64,000 nucleotides of DNA from Mangifera indica (Eukaryota > Streptophyta > Magnoliopsida > Sapindales > Anacardiaceae): positions 10,155,820 to 10,219,819 of the forward strand of contig NC_058146.1 in NCBI RefSeq assembly GCF_011075055.1. Reading direction: 5' to 3'. A program made the position numbers and the translations under genes. Of the stretch, positions 47,255 through 60,134 are shown piece after piece. Every line of letters begins with the position of its first letter. Positions within the stretch are counted from its first letter, which is position 1. The notes beneath the pieces are model-generated. The model was not told the origin of the DNA. It ran no database searches and worked only from the letters and a program-made list of their open reading frames with translations.

Positions 47255-48287
47255 CCTCAGTTAATTAATTTTTCCTCTCATAAGTTTGGTTTATTGATGT
47301 AATCCTTTAGGTTCATTGTGGTGTAGTCATGAGTCCCTTTTTAGAAGATTTGAAAGTGTATTAGGAAACTCAACAACTATATTAAACATCTAGTAATATG
47401 TCATAACCTCTAACACATAATGAAGAAATACTCCATTGACCCTAATATCTCCAATCTAATATTTTGTGTAGGTATTATCCTTCTATTATCCAATCCAAAT
47501 TGATTTTGATCTCATGGATTGTCAAAGTTCTAATTTTGATTCTTTACGAATTGTAACACATCTTTACAAACATCCTTCGCATGACTTACATTATACTCTG
47601 ACCAGAGATTTTAATTTCTAATATTTATCAATGTTCACTTCGGAACTCAAATTTGGGTCAAATCAGTAGATATTTAGAACCCAATACTTTTCAAGTCATT
47701 GAATCTCATCTTGATCATTATTCGTCTCCATATACAAATAACACATGACTAATATGACTTCTCGTATGAAATGTGGTTAAACTCATATTCATACACCATG
47801 TGAATCACGTGTATCCATATTAGATCTAACCATGATGTCGGAGGCCAAAAGATTACTTTGTACACTAGAATAATCATATGATAAGTCATTGACTATGATT
47901 TAATGCTCATCGACTTATCGTTATTGGTCAAGTTTGAAAAACAGTTCTTTAACTATTAATCTATATTAATGCCCTAATAACATGACTATCATCGTCACCA
48001 ACAATAATGTCATCTCAGGGCATTCCATAGAGATATTTAGTATGTCTACTATGTGATATAATTACCCAAGTTATATCATGTTTACAGAGAATAATTTGAT
48101 GATTTAATTTGTATTAAGTGACTCATCTGAAAGTTCATATACACGCACTATTTTATCGCAAACTAAAGCAAATAACTTATGCATATGAACAAAAGAACTA
48201 CTTCTTTATTAATAAATTATTTAGAAGATTATATATGAAATGCTCTGAAACTGACAATATGAATGATTTTTAAGGCATACATTAACA
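47255..48287 (-). repeat. 3' LTR of copia element 2 (outer part missing)
   Basis: It matches 54.58-55.24 plus 60.49-60.96 kb: CATAAGTTTGGTTTATTG, GTGTATCCATATTAGAT, TATGATATAATTACCCAAG, ending ATTAACA at 48287. The roughly 400 bp that begin the other LTR (54176-54575) have no counterpart here. Confidence 0.75.
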
Positions 48288-48299
48288 AAACTCCCACTT

Positions 48300-49830
48300 A
48301 TACTAGAGTCATTCGTTATTGTATCGCATACCTATCTTTTCAAGATGATAATCCAACTACTTTAGTGTCAGCCAGTGGGTCAACAATATTCTCTGTTAAT
48401 AGTGTTTTTTAAATTATGATCTCTCCAATTCCAATGAATTATCTTAAAATATGATATTTTTGCTAAATATGTTTGACTTCTGATACGTCTTTAGTTCCTT
48501 TGTCTATGCAATAGCATTAGTATTCCTATAAAACATAGTTATTAGATAAGTCATGTTTGAAACCACACAAAGTTTGGATATGAACTTACGCATCCTTACA
48601 ACTTCTTTTGTAGCTTCTAAAACGACAATATATTCAACTTTTGAAGTGGAGTCAACTGTGGTTGACTATTTGGAACTCTTCCAACTAACTACACCTTTAT
48701 TACAAATCAAAATGAACCTTGATGTAGACTTTCTATCGCTAACATCTGACTGGAAATCAAAGTCTGAGTATCCTTGAATGTTTAACTTTGAACATCCATA
48801 ACTCAAAACAAGATCTTTAGTCTTTTTTAAGTACTATATCAGAACTTATACATAGCATTGTGTACATGAGTCTGCCTATAGCCAAAGCATAAGACACATT
48901 ATGCATTCGCTATCGCTTTTCATTGATATTTGAACCCATATCTTTAGAAATATGAAAATTATGGGTGAAGGGCAAAAGTCCTCTTTTCAAGTTTTCTATG
49001 TTGAACCTTTTTAACAACATTTTTGTGTACAATTTTTGGGATAATCCAATTATCATTTTTGTTATATCTCTATAGATAGAATTCCAAGGACGTATGTATC
49101 ATCTTTTAAATCTTTCAGTGAGAAGGTTCTAGATAACTAGATCTTAACCTTACTCATCTTACCAATGTCATTACCTATTAATAGTATATTATCTACAAAC
49201 AATATGAGAAATATAATAGCATGATCCTTAACCCATTTGTAAATAAAAGATTTATCCAGATTTTTTTCGAAATCAACGATTTGATTATTTCATTAAATTG
49301 GTGTTCCAACTTCTAGAAGCTTACTTCAGTCCATAAATGGATTAATGTAACTTGTATGCCTTATGTCTTTCAAAAGCAGATACAAAACCTATAGGTTGTT
49401 CCATCTATATGTTTTCCTCAATGAATTCATTAAGGAACATGGTTTTGACATCTGTTTGCCAAATTTCATAATCATGGTATGTTGCGATAACTAACATTAT
49501 TTAGATGAATTTAATCATACCCACGATGAAAAAGTTTCCTCATAGTCTAACCCTTGTTTTTGAGTATAACCCTTTGCTACTAGTCATGCCTTATAGGTCT
49601 CCATCTATCCATCTTTACTAATCTTTCTCTTTAAGACCTATTTATAGCCAATAGAAATAATTCCTTCTGGTGGATCAATAAATGTCCAGACTTGATTATT
49701 ATGTATGAATTCTATTTCAAAATTTATTCCATCCAACCATCTACTTGAATCAATATCTAATATTGCTTCCTTATAGCTTCTAAGATTGTCATTATGATTT
49801 ATATCTCTCACTAAGTAAGATTCCAAATCT
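48300..49830 (-). pseudogene. Copia 2 reverse transcriptase / RNase H remnant
   Basis: The minus strand reads GINFEIEFIHNNQVWTFIDP near 49.7 kb. Further along it gives RT-like text including FVDNILLIGNDIGKM (the copia Y-V-D-D-I/L box changed to F-V-D-N). RNase H-like text follows at about 48.76-48.58 kb: YSDFDFQSDVSDRKSTSRF and VSWKSSKQSTVDSTSKVEYI (matching Q-x-T-V-x-x-S-T-x-E-A-E-Y). Frame breaks are numerous. Confidence 0.75.
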
Positions 49831-49945
49831 TGTTCATGAAGAAATTTGTATATTTCTGGAATTGGTACATTAAATATAGAGGTCTACTGAGAAGACTCTT
49901 CTGGCTAGCCTATTCAATATGAGGCCTTTCGAAATTTTTATTGAG

Positions 49946-51060
49946 CTATATTATTCTTACTTCACCTCCTTCTTGTAAGAACTTTTTCTTCAAAAAATGC
50001 ACATTTCTGTTTGTCGAAATTTTTCGATCAATTGAAAAGTAAAAGTAATATCTTAAATAATTTTTAGGATAATGAGCATTTTCAGACTTGACGTCCAACT
50101 TATTGGTTTCAATTAATTTAACGTACATTGGACATCCCCAAATTTTAAGATAATTGACACTAGAAGACTTACATACCATATCTTGTATGGTAATTTTTGA
50201 ACTAATTTAAATGGTGCTCTGTTCAAGATATATGTAATGGTAAGCAATGCATATCCCTATAATGATATCGATGGGTTTGTAAAACTTACCATAGACCGTT
50301 CCATATCTAATAAGGTACAATTCTTCTTTTTTGATACACTATTATGTTATGGTGTGCATGGAGTAGTCATCTAGGATATAATTCCATTTTCCTTCAAGTA
50401 GTCTTGAAATTTCATATTTAAATATTCACTTCCATGATTTAATCATAAGGTTTTAATATTCTTTTCGGATTGTTTCTCTATTTCATTCTTGAATTCCCTA
50501 AACTTTTTTAAAGATTCAAATTTATATTTCGTTAAATATAGATACCCAGACCTTGAATAATCATCAATAAAGGTGATAAAGTATTGAAAACCACTCCTCA
50601 TCATTTCACCAAGTAGCACACATACATTAGAATGTACTAGTTCCAATAGTTCCTTGGATATTTCTCCTTTACTTTTAGAGGGAGATTTAGTCAATTTTCC
50701 TTGAAGACAAGATTCACAAGTTGTATAAGGTTCAAAATCCAATGAATTCAAAGTTTCATTTTTTTCTAATCTCATTATCATGTTTTTCTCCTATGTAAAC
50801 TAAACGATAATGCCAAAGTAACTTTGGATTAATTTCTTTTCAAGATCATTTATTCGTGACAAAATTTATAATATTTAGATCATTTAATTCCAAAATGTAT
50901 AAGCCATTTGTATTTATTGTTTTGTCAACTAGAAAATTTCCAAAATGAATCAAACATTCATTAACATTAAGCTGCACATTGTAACCATTTTTACATAAGA
51001 CAAATACATAAATTATATTTCTAGTAGCTTTAGCAAAATACAAAACTCTGTACAATCTTA
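49946..51060 (-). pseudogene. Copia 2 integrase remnant
   Basis: Three frame pieces continue one another on the minus strand. YRVLYFAKATRNIIYVFVLC and FLVDKTINTNGLYILEL occupy about 51.05-50.85 kb. The region 50781-50443 contains YTTCESCLQGKLTKSPS, LLELVHSNVC and YFITFIDDYSRSGYLYL, the GAG-pre-integrase zinc motif region and the integrase core (the copia form is D-V-C-G and F-I-D-D-Y-S-R-x-x-x-V-Y-L). WGCPMYVKL near 50.14 kb is the conserved integrase C-terminal text. The aspartate of L-x-H-x-D-V is Asn here (HSNVC). Confidence 0.8.
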
Positions 51061-51499
51061 AAAATGTCCTGAGGAAGCTTCAGAGAATGATCCTTTATGG
51101 CTTCAACTACAACTCTTGCTCTATTATCCATATTCAAAATGACTTCATTCTTTGACAGTGTAGAACTAATCTACAGGTCTTGCAGTGACACACATATGTA
51201 AGATGTAGTTATTGAATCTAATATCCAGATTTGATCATTTAAATTAACATTTAACTCAAATTCTATCACAAATGAAGGAAATATATCACTTTCTTTTACT
51301 TTAGACTCTGAAAGGACGAAGGACAATTCATTTTCCCGTGTCCATCCTTATTAGAGTGGAAACATTGCCCCTTGGCCTTGGCCTTCTCTATATTGGATTG
51401 GAATTTCTTAAAGTTTTTTTTCTTTGGTCTAACCTTTGGACCTTTCCAGGTTTTTTTCGTTTTTTCTTTGTTCCACTAATGGAAGCAATGTTGACTTCC

Positions 51500-52100
51500 C
51501 CATGTTCTTTCCTTTGCCTATAAAATTCCTAACTCTCATTAAGAAGCTCTAGAAATATGCATTCGATTCTTTTCAAATTGTAATTTGTTATAAATGGTTT
51601 ATAATTGTTCGGAAGGGATTAAAGAAACAAAATCACTTTGATTTTATAGGGAAGTACAACCCCATAGACATTTTATTACTTTAGAATATTTATCATCCTA
51701 ATGATATGGCCATTTGAAGACATTTCTTCCCTTAGTCTCATTCTAAAAAGTGTTGCACAAGATTGTACTTGACCACTCATGAGTTCTCATCATACAACTC
51801 TTGTAAGGTCATAAGTATATCGTACGCATTCTGCATGTTTTCATGTTTTGTTTGAAGCTCTTTGTTCACTGAAGCTAGCATGTAGCTTCAGGCTTTCAAA
51901 TTATGATCTTACCAGCCTTTGAAAACTTCCTTTTCATCATCTCTAGAATTCAGAACCAAGTCAAGTGGAATGGGTGCTTTCAATACATATGTAGGCTTTT
52001 TAAAGGTGAGAACAATTCGCGAATTTCTTAGCCAGTCTTCAAAGTTTGGCCTGGTCAATATATTATTATCTAGAATTCGTAACATGGCATTATTGGCCAT
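51500..52100 (-). pseudogene. Copia 2 gag remnant
   Basis: The minus strand starts MANNAMLRILDNNILTRPN, then FEDWLRNSRIVLTFKKPTYV, matching the copia gag opening (F-x-x-W-x-R-x-x-x-x-x-L). An in-frame break follows after KEVFKGW. The 3' part continues with other frames to about 51.5 kb. The leader between gag and the primer site is unusually long, about 2.06 kb. Confidence 0.7.
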
Positions 52101-52164
52101 TTCTTTTTATCTTATCACAATTGTTTAGAAAATACTGCAAAGAAAATTTAATTTTTTATTAGTG

Positions 52165-52192
52165 TCTCGTGTGTGTGTGTGTGTGTATATGT
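52165..52192. repeat. GT microsatellite
   Basis: A run of GTGTGTGT, then GTATATGTATG, just upstream of the copia 2 gag start. Confidence 0.8.
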
Positions 52193-53296
52193 ATGTATTT
52201 ATTTAAACCCTTTTATTGCATACTCTCATTAGCTTCCACTATTTTATTCAAATCACACACTCTTTTAGACAATATCAAGAAATTCTGTTAGATTAAATTT
52301 CTTAGTTGGGAATCAAATTCTTATTAAATGTAATTAACCTCACATAATGGAAATCTTGGTTAATTAAGTTTAATAAGTAGGAAACCCTTTCCATTTATAT
52401 CCTTATATAAGGCTCGAATCGTTTTTCATACCCTTCATTTTGGATACCTCATATAATAGAAATCTTAGCATCCTTGACTAGTTAAATCTAAACCATCATG
52501 CTTTCCCAAAATGACATTTTCATCATGTCCTCACATACTAGAATTCGTGGTCATGATAAAAATAATCACTCAAGAACAAGATAAATTTAATTCAATGACA
52601 TAAATCATATATCTCTCACATAACAAAAATCTTGGGATATTAAAATTTATGTTATAAAATTTAATTATCTCATTATAGGAGATATAAATTTAATAATTTT
52701 AATTAGGGAGATTTAAGTTTAACTTAATTTTAATTAAGTTCAATTAAGCATGACATACATGCATCTCATATATGCACGATCTAAAACATAGTGGGATGAT
52801 TATGGGATTTTCGAAATTACAACCTAATTACAATCTATTCACTTAGGTCTATATCTTCATTCGGATCGCTATTTGGATTGTCTTCGGGTCTTAATCTAGT
52901 TGCTCTGATTACATTCAAAACTATGGCGTGCAGCCCGATAAAATAAAATTAAACAAATAGGATGAATTTATTTAAAACAAACCCCTTAATTAAAAGAATA
53001 TTACAACTCAATTATTCCAGTTTTGAAAGAAGATAAATTACATCCATGATCATCCCTTAATCAACCATCCATCCAACATTTACATTAACATTTAATATAA
53101 ATTATGAACTCATTCATAATCTATTAACCCCTAATTCATAAAATATGATCTAACAAAAAACATGCAATGATTTAATCATTTAAGTATAAATGACATAATG
53201 TGTATTATCCAAATATCCATAATATTTATTTTAGGTAACATTAAATGTTACCTAAATGTTGGTTGACCTTATGCACCTTTATCAACTCATACACTC

Positions 53297-53467
53297 AATC
53301 ATATTAATGCAAGTTAATACTTGTACATAATTTTTCATTCAACCAATTCACTTAATCACATTAATGCAAGTTGATTCTTGCACAAAATGTTTCATTTAAC
53401 CAATGCATCTAATCACATTAATGCAAGTTGATTCTTGTACACAATCTTTTATTCAACTAAAGTGCAC
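53297..53467. repeat. Three tandem 57-bp units in the copia 2 leader
   Basis: Units start at 53297, 53354 and 53411, each with AATCAYATTAATGCAAGTTR, then CTTGTACA- or CTTGCACA-like text and a TTCA-rich tail. The second and third are most alike. They lie between the primer site and gag. Confidence 0.8.
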
Positions 53468-54175
53468 AAAATCATGCACATCATCTCATGTCTCATACAC
53501 ATCCATTACCATTTAAAACAACATGCATATTCTGTCCCCATGCATCATACCTTTTAGATTATATGTAATTATATTAATCACATACATCATAATCTTCACC
53601 CAAGTTTCTTAATCAACATTAAAAAATCATTTAGCATATCCAAATGTGAACTTGAAAAATCCAAAATTTTTTTGATGAACATTTCAACATGTATATGCAC
53701 ATATATTAACATATTTCTATACATTAAATTTTCCTATGCATAAACCATACATGCATGCCCTTAATTCATGCATTTTATGTACAAAACACAAAATCAACAT
53801 AAAATTTTCAATGTATATCTTCATATACATCCAGCCAACATGCATCAATAAAAATTCCAGGATTTAAATTTCAATTTTCAAGCCAAAAAAATGTATGTCT
53901 AAATCAAGCACATACACATGTATCCCATGAACATTCCATCATGTACATGCCATATATTACATGTTCTTCATCTTAAAATCACTAGAACATTAAGAGAATA
54001 ATAAAAACCCAGCCAAGACATTCAATAGGAGAACATGCTTGGAAATCTTGATTTCATGGAAAAATTAAGAACATGCATGCATATATATGACATCAATACA
54101 TACTGTTATGCAGATTAAACACATATTTGACTTTAAAAAGACTTGCAAGGAGCTGTTCTGGCTCTAATACCATTT

Positions 54176-55245
54176 TGAAAGATTGGATGAAGAGAATAAA
54201 TGCAAAACAAACACGCATGTCAATAGAGAAAAAATCAATGTACACATTTGCAAAAGAGAGAAACAATAAGCATTTTACCTACTCCTTTGCCTCATTTATG
54301 GAGATAGGATGATGGAATGAGTCTCCCACTTGCAAGACCTCCAAAGAGCTAAATATGGAAGAAAGAAGGGAGAGAGTTTGTAGCTTAGTGAGAAAGTTTT
54401 TCTTTTAAGAATGGACTAACTCATCTTAAATGAAGTAACTAACTTCATTCTTTTATAATGGTATTTACTTGTAGTTTTCTAAAATTCTATGTTTGAGCCA
54501 CCAAAATGTTGATTTAAAGATTTTTCATGCATATATAAAAAAATATATTTAAGCCACATTAATTCCATCTCATTGGCCGACTTTGGATAATTAATTATCC
54601 TTCTCATAAGCTTGGTTTATTGGTGTGACACTTTAGGTTCATCGTGGTATAGTTGTGAATCCCTTTTCAGACAATCTAAAAGTGTATCTGAAAACTCAAT
54701 GACTATGATAAATATCTAGCAATGTGCCATAGTCTTTAAACTATGATAAAAAAATACTTCATCGAACCTAATATCTCTGATCGTACATTATTTGTAGGTA
54801 ATATCTTTCAATTGTCAATGACTATGATAAATATCTAGCAATGTGTCATAGTCTCTAAATTATGATAAAAAAATACTTCATCAAACCTAATATCTCTGAT
54901 CGTACATTATTTGTAGGTAATATCTTTTTATTGTTCAATCTAGATCAATTTTGAACTCATGGGTCGTTAAAGTCTTAATTCGATTCTTTACGAATCATTA
55001 GTTTAAATATTAGAAACACATCATTATGAAGATCATTCGCATGACTTATATTATACTTTGGTCAGAGATTTCAATTTTTAATATTTATAGACTTCACTTC
55101 GAAACTTAGATCTGAGTTAAATCAACAGATATTCAAAATTTAATACTTTGCAAGTCAACAGATCCCATGTTTATCATTGTTTTTCTCCATATACAAATAA
55201 CATATGACCAATATGGCTTCTTGTATGGAATGTGGCACGTGTATC
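54176..55245 (-). repeat. 5' LTR of copia element 2, proximal part
   Basis: It starts TGAAAGATTGGATG directly after the primer site and runs to GTGGCACGTGTATC, where the gypsy element enters. The LTR resumes at 60488. It contains a 119-bp tandem duplication (54701-54938). Confidence 0.8.
54701..54938. repeat. 119-bp tandem duplication within the 5' LTR
   Basis: GACTATGATAAATATCTAGC starts at 54701 and again at 54820. Both copies continue through TGATCGTACATTATTTGTAG with few differences. The 3' LTR has only one copy of this segment. Confidence 0.85.
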
Positions 55246-55929
55246 TATAACACCCCGGATTCTAAACTCGCTCAAAAATGTAAAACTAATTTAATCTATG
55301 ATTTTATTCTAAATAAAAATGATTCTATAGCATAACATATTTTTATTCTTCCCAAAATAGTTCCAAAAGTAACTAAACATAATCACGTCTTATAAATAAT
55401 AATCCACAATTACAATATTTATAACCAATAAAATCTAGACATCAAGACTCTTCAATCTCTCAACTCATCTTGAGTTCATTTCATTCCACTCCTTCTAGTT
55501 AATCTAGAAAACTTATTCTGCAAAATAAAGGAGATGGGGAGTGAGTCGTCAACTCAATAAATAAAAACAAACATAATACATAACTTTTTAATGAATAAAC
55601 ACTGTAAAACTTCTTCATTTTCAAAATAATTAGTCAAACAAAAAGAAAACAAAGAATAAAACTCTTGATATTCCTTAACCATAACGAAAATAAAACATTT
55701 CCATAAATTATAAAAAAATAAAACAATGTAAACAAGTTCATATTCATTATCCCAAGGAAAAACAAACATAAATATTTCATATTCTTTAATCATAAGAAGA
55801 AACAAGACCCATCATTTGTCATAAAATAATCTCAAAATAATTCATAAACATTACCATAAATAGAAAACATAAAATTTGTATTTAGCCTTCGTCACATAGT
55901 GTCACATATATCCATGGTGACTTGGTTTG

Positions 55930-56115
55930 ATTCTTATTCATATTCATCATAAGTCCGTAGACTTTTCATAATTCATATTGGTCTGCAAACCCTTCATCGT
56001 ATTCATATTCGTAAAAAGTCCGCAGACATTTCATCATATTCATATTTATAATTGGTCCGTGGACCCTTTATTGTGTTCATATTCATAATTGGTCCGCAGA
56101 CCTTTCATTATTCAA
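55930..56115. repeat. Tandem ~40-bp units in the gypsy LTR
   Basis: Units of the form GGTCCGCAGACCTTTCAT plus TCATATTCATAATT recur about four times. The same array is present in the partner LTR at about 59350-59540. Confidence 0.75.
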
Positions 56116-56665
56116 CATATTTCCCTGGATGTTTTATGATCCAATCATATTTATCGATTCATAAATTCGTCAATTCCTTATCTTACTATGAACATTTAGC
56201 AAAAAAAATCTTATAAAACTTGTTTTTCTAACAAATCTTTATCTTTGAAAAATAGTAGAAAATTTTTATTCAATAAATTCTTTTAAATACTTTCATCTTA
56301 ACAACCATATAATATAGCATAACTTTTCTTCTATAGAAAAACATCAAAACACTTTTCAAAAGTATTTTAAATAAAAAGATTATATACTTCTAACATATAA
56401 TCATAAAATAAAATCATAACATAATTTATCAATCTTACGAAAAAGAATTTTATAACATAAATAATTATATTAACATTTTCCATATAAAACAAAAATAATT
56501 ACATATTATGTAAGTTTTACTTACCTCAGTAATTTCTAACTACTGTTTTAATCACCCAACGAGATACCAATATTTTCACGTTGTCTCAAATCTCCAACCC
56601 ATTTTATTGATCCAAATAACTCTACACCTGTCCCCTTTTCAATTGCCAAGTAGAGAAATAAAAAA

Positions 56666-56669
<4 letters not shown>

Positions 56670-56700
<31 letters not shown>
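56670..56700. repeat. AT microsatellite in the 3' LTR
   Basis: An (AT)n run of about 30 bp. A longer counterpart is in the 5' LTR at 60093-60150. Confidence 0.85.
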
Positions 56701-56704
<4 letters not shown>

Positions 56705-57300
56705 TGAGGTCTAAACTTTTAGAGAAACAATTTTATAGCGTATAAAGATCTATTCAAAGGGATAAAAACTCTTTTAATTAAAATCAATTAATATCTTCTT
56801 ATCTCTCAATCAATCCAATCATATCCCTTTCTATTTTAAAAAAAATCCATCAAAGCCTAAAATCTGTTTTTTTTTTTTGTCAAAGATAATAATCCTCCAA
56901 TATATAATTTTCTTAATTCTTGCTTTGTAACCATATCTATTTAATCCTAGTATCTCCTCATATCTTTTTTTATCAAAAAGTGTACTTGCTTCCTTTTTCT
57001 CTTTGTACAAAAATTGTATATTACAATTCTCCCCCTCTTACAAAAATTTCGTCTTCGAAATTTGCACATACTTTAGTAAGATTATACTCTTCATAAAATT
57101 TCACTTTAGAATGATACCTTGCTAAACAACCCTGTCCTAATATAACATCAAAGTCTCATATGTCTGAAGGTAAAAATCCATGCCAAATTCACCATCACCA
57201 AAACTAACCATGCGAGATTTACAAACCATATCAATTAGCATGTCATCATGTAAAGGAGTAGCAACTGATAAATAATTGTCCAATGGTTCTAGGGGCTTAT

Positions 57301-57636
57301 TTATAGACCTAGCAAAACAAGAGGGATAGCAGACTGGGTGGCACCTGGATCAAAATGTACTCTAGCTTCTTTATAAAATAAAGATAAATTACCTAAAACC
57401 ACTTTATTAGGAGCTTCATCATCTTGCTTGGTTAGGGCAAAAACACGTCCTTGGGTCTTTAGCTTCTTCCTTTCAGTTTCATCACTGGATACTCCCATAG
57501 TAGCATCTCTCTTCTTTGGACAGTCTCTGATTCTATGTCCAACTTCACCACACCCAAAACAAGCTCCTTTTCTCTTCAGACATTCTCCAATATGTGAATT
57601 ACCGCAATACTGACACAAGGGTACTTTTTTTGCCAA
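57301..57636 (-). pseudogene. Gypsy gag C-terminus (zinc knuckle) and protease start
   Basis: The minus-strand frame reads LCQYCGNSHIGECLKRKGAC, FGCGEVGHRIRDCP and later ARVHFDPGATQSAIP. The first two are CCHC knuckle text: C-x2-C-x3-H-x4-C, with the second knuckle C-x2-C-x4-H-x4-C. The last is the aspartic-protease motif (F-D-S/P-G-A-T-x-S). The frame then breaks near LVLLGL, and no RT follows. Confidence 0.85.
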
Positions 57637-58028
57637 GACCTATTATTGGAATGTTTTACTAGCTCATCCCCCTACTGGTTTGATCCTCCAATGTGAGATT
57701 CATACTGCTTATTATTCTTGTTCCAAGTGTCTCCACCAATTTGGGACTCCCTCAAATATCTTTCTGCTATCATAGCTTGATCAACAATATTCGAATATGT
57801 TGTCAACTTAAGAATTTATAATTGAGCCTTAATGGATGGACGCAATTCTTCAAAGAATCTTCGACACTTACTACCCTCTTAATCAATTAATTTAGGAACA
57901 AAACGCGACAAAGCTATGAATTGTTCTTCATATTCAGCCATCGATTTATTCTCTTGTATTAAACTTAGAAAATCTGCCTCCATCTTGAAACGAACTCGAT
58001 CAAGGAAATATGTCTCATTGAAGGCCTC

Positions 58029-58355
58029 CTAAAACATACTCCAACAGATGGGTCTAATTCCTAAATAAGCCCTCATAAGGCGAGAGGTCGCCTCCCACCA
58101 ATGATCCGCCTCACCTTGAAGCATAAAGGAGGCAAACATAACCCTTTGATCATCTGTGCACCTGATAATGGTGAAAATCTTTTCAATTTGCTTCAGCCAT
58201 GACTCAGCCTTCAAATGATCCATTGTCCCTTGAAAAGATGGAGGTCCAAGCTTCTTAAATCTCTCCAACACAAAGATAGGTCCCTCATTGGTATAACATT
58301 CTTGCTCCTCAGTCCTTGGAGTACCTCCACAATGTGTCAATTCTGTGATCAACAT
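58029..58355 (-). pseudogene. Gypsy gag (Retrotrans_gag domain)
   Basis: The minus strand gives FKKLGPPSFQGTMDHLKAES, WLKQIEKIFTIIRCTDDQRV and ASFMLQGEADHWWEAT. This matches the gag core G-x-x-D-P-x-x-A-x-x-W-L and A-x-x-W-W. A premature break follows at IRPICWSMF. The intermediate part (about 57.64-58.03 kb) continues gag in other frames, with stops. Confidence 0.85.
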
Positions 58356-58649
58356 ATTTTATTGTTCCACAATCCTAGCCATCATGCGTATCATAGGGTT
58401 ACCTTCCTCAGCAATCACACATAAGGTTGGTTCTCTATCATCATTTCTTAGCCCAAAGGTTGATGCATTTGCCCTTAGGTTTCTATCCCTATCAGTGCGT
58501 GCCATATCTCTCTCCTATAAAGCATTATACCATGATAGTCTAGAGATTAGAAAAAAAAAAAGGAGGAACTTCTACGAAACTAATTAATATCTAATGTATC
58601 TTTCCTTAAAAGTCTACAGAATCCTATCCTTGGGCTCTGATATCACAAT

Positions 58650-60089
58650 TGTAACACCCCAAATTCTAAACTCGCTCGAAAATGTAAAACTAATTTAATC
58701 CATGAATTTATTCTAAATAAAAATAATTCTATAGCATAACATATTCTTATTCTTCCCAAAATAGTTCCAAAAGTAATTAAACATAATCACATCTTATAAA
58801 TAATAATCCACAATTACAATATTTATAACCAATAAAATCTAGATATTAAGACTCTTCAATCTCTCAACCCATCTTGAGTTCATTTTATTCTACTCTTTCT
58901 AACTAATCTAGAAAACTTATTTTGCAAAATAAAGGAGACGAGGAGTGATCCGTCAACTCGGTAATTAAAAACAAACATAATATATGACATTTTAATAAAT
59001 AAACGTTGTAAAACTTCTTTGTTTTCAAAATAATTAGTAAAAAAAAAAAAGAAAACAAAGAATAAAACTCTTGATATTTCTTAACCATAACGAAAATAAA
59101 ACATTTCCATATATTATAAAAAAATAAAACAATGTAAACAAGTTCATATTCATTATGCTAAGGAAAAACAAACATAAATATTTCATATTCTTCAATCATA
59201 AGAAGAAACAAGACCCATCATTTGTCATAAAATAATCTTAAAATAATTCATAAACATTACCATAAATAGAAAACATAAAATTTGTACTTAGCCTTTGTCA
59301 CATAGTGTCACATATATCTATGGTGACTTGGTTTGATTCTTACTCATACTCATCATAAGTCCGTAGACTTTTCATAATTCATATTCTTATTCATATTGGT
59401 CCGTAAACCTTTCATCGTATTCATATTCGTAATAGGTTCGCAAACCTTTCATCATATTCATATTCATATTCATAATTGGTCTGCAGACCCTTCATTGTGT
59501 TCATATTCATAATTGGTCTATAGACCTTTCATTATTCAACATATGTCCCTATATGTTTTATGATCCAGTCATATTTATCGATTCATAAATTTGTCAAGTT
59601 CTTGTCTTACTGTGGACATTCGATAAAAAAAATTTTATAAAACTTGTTTTTCTAACAAATCTTTATCTTTGAAAAATAGTAAAAAAATTTTATTCAATAA
59701 ATTCATTCAAATGCTTTCATCTTAACAACCATATAATATAGCATAACTTTTCTTCTATAGAAAAACATCAAAACACTTTTCAAAAGTATTTTAAATAAAA
59801 AGATTATATACTTCTAACATATAATCATAAAATAAAATCATAACATAATTTATCAATCTTAGTAAAAAGAATTTTATAACATAAATAATTATATAAACAT
59901 TTTCCATATAAAACAAAAATCATTACATATTATGCAAGCTTTACTTACCTCAACAATTCCTAACTACTTATTTAATCACCCAACGAGATACCAATATCTT
60001 CACGTTGTCTCAAATCTCCAACCTTTTTTATTAATCCAAATAACTCTACACCTCTTCCTTTTTCAATTGCCAAGTAGAGAAATAAAAAA

Positions 60090-60134
<45 letters not shown>

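Larger units (their letters stand above)
55246..57025 (-). repeat. 3' LTR of the gag-only gypsy element
   Basis: It runs TATAACACCCC to TGTATATTACA in plus orientation. It contains a ~40-bp tandem repeat region (55930-56115) with GGTCCGCAGACCTTTCAT-like units and a run of AT dinucleotides near 56670-56700. Confidence 0.9.
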
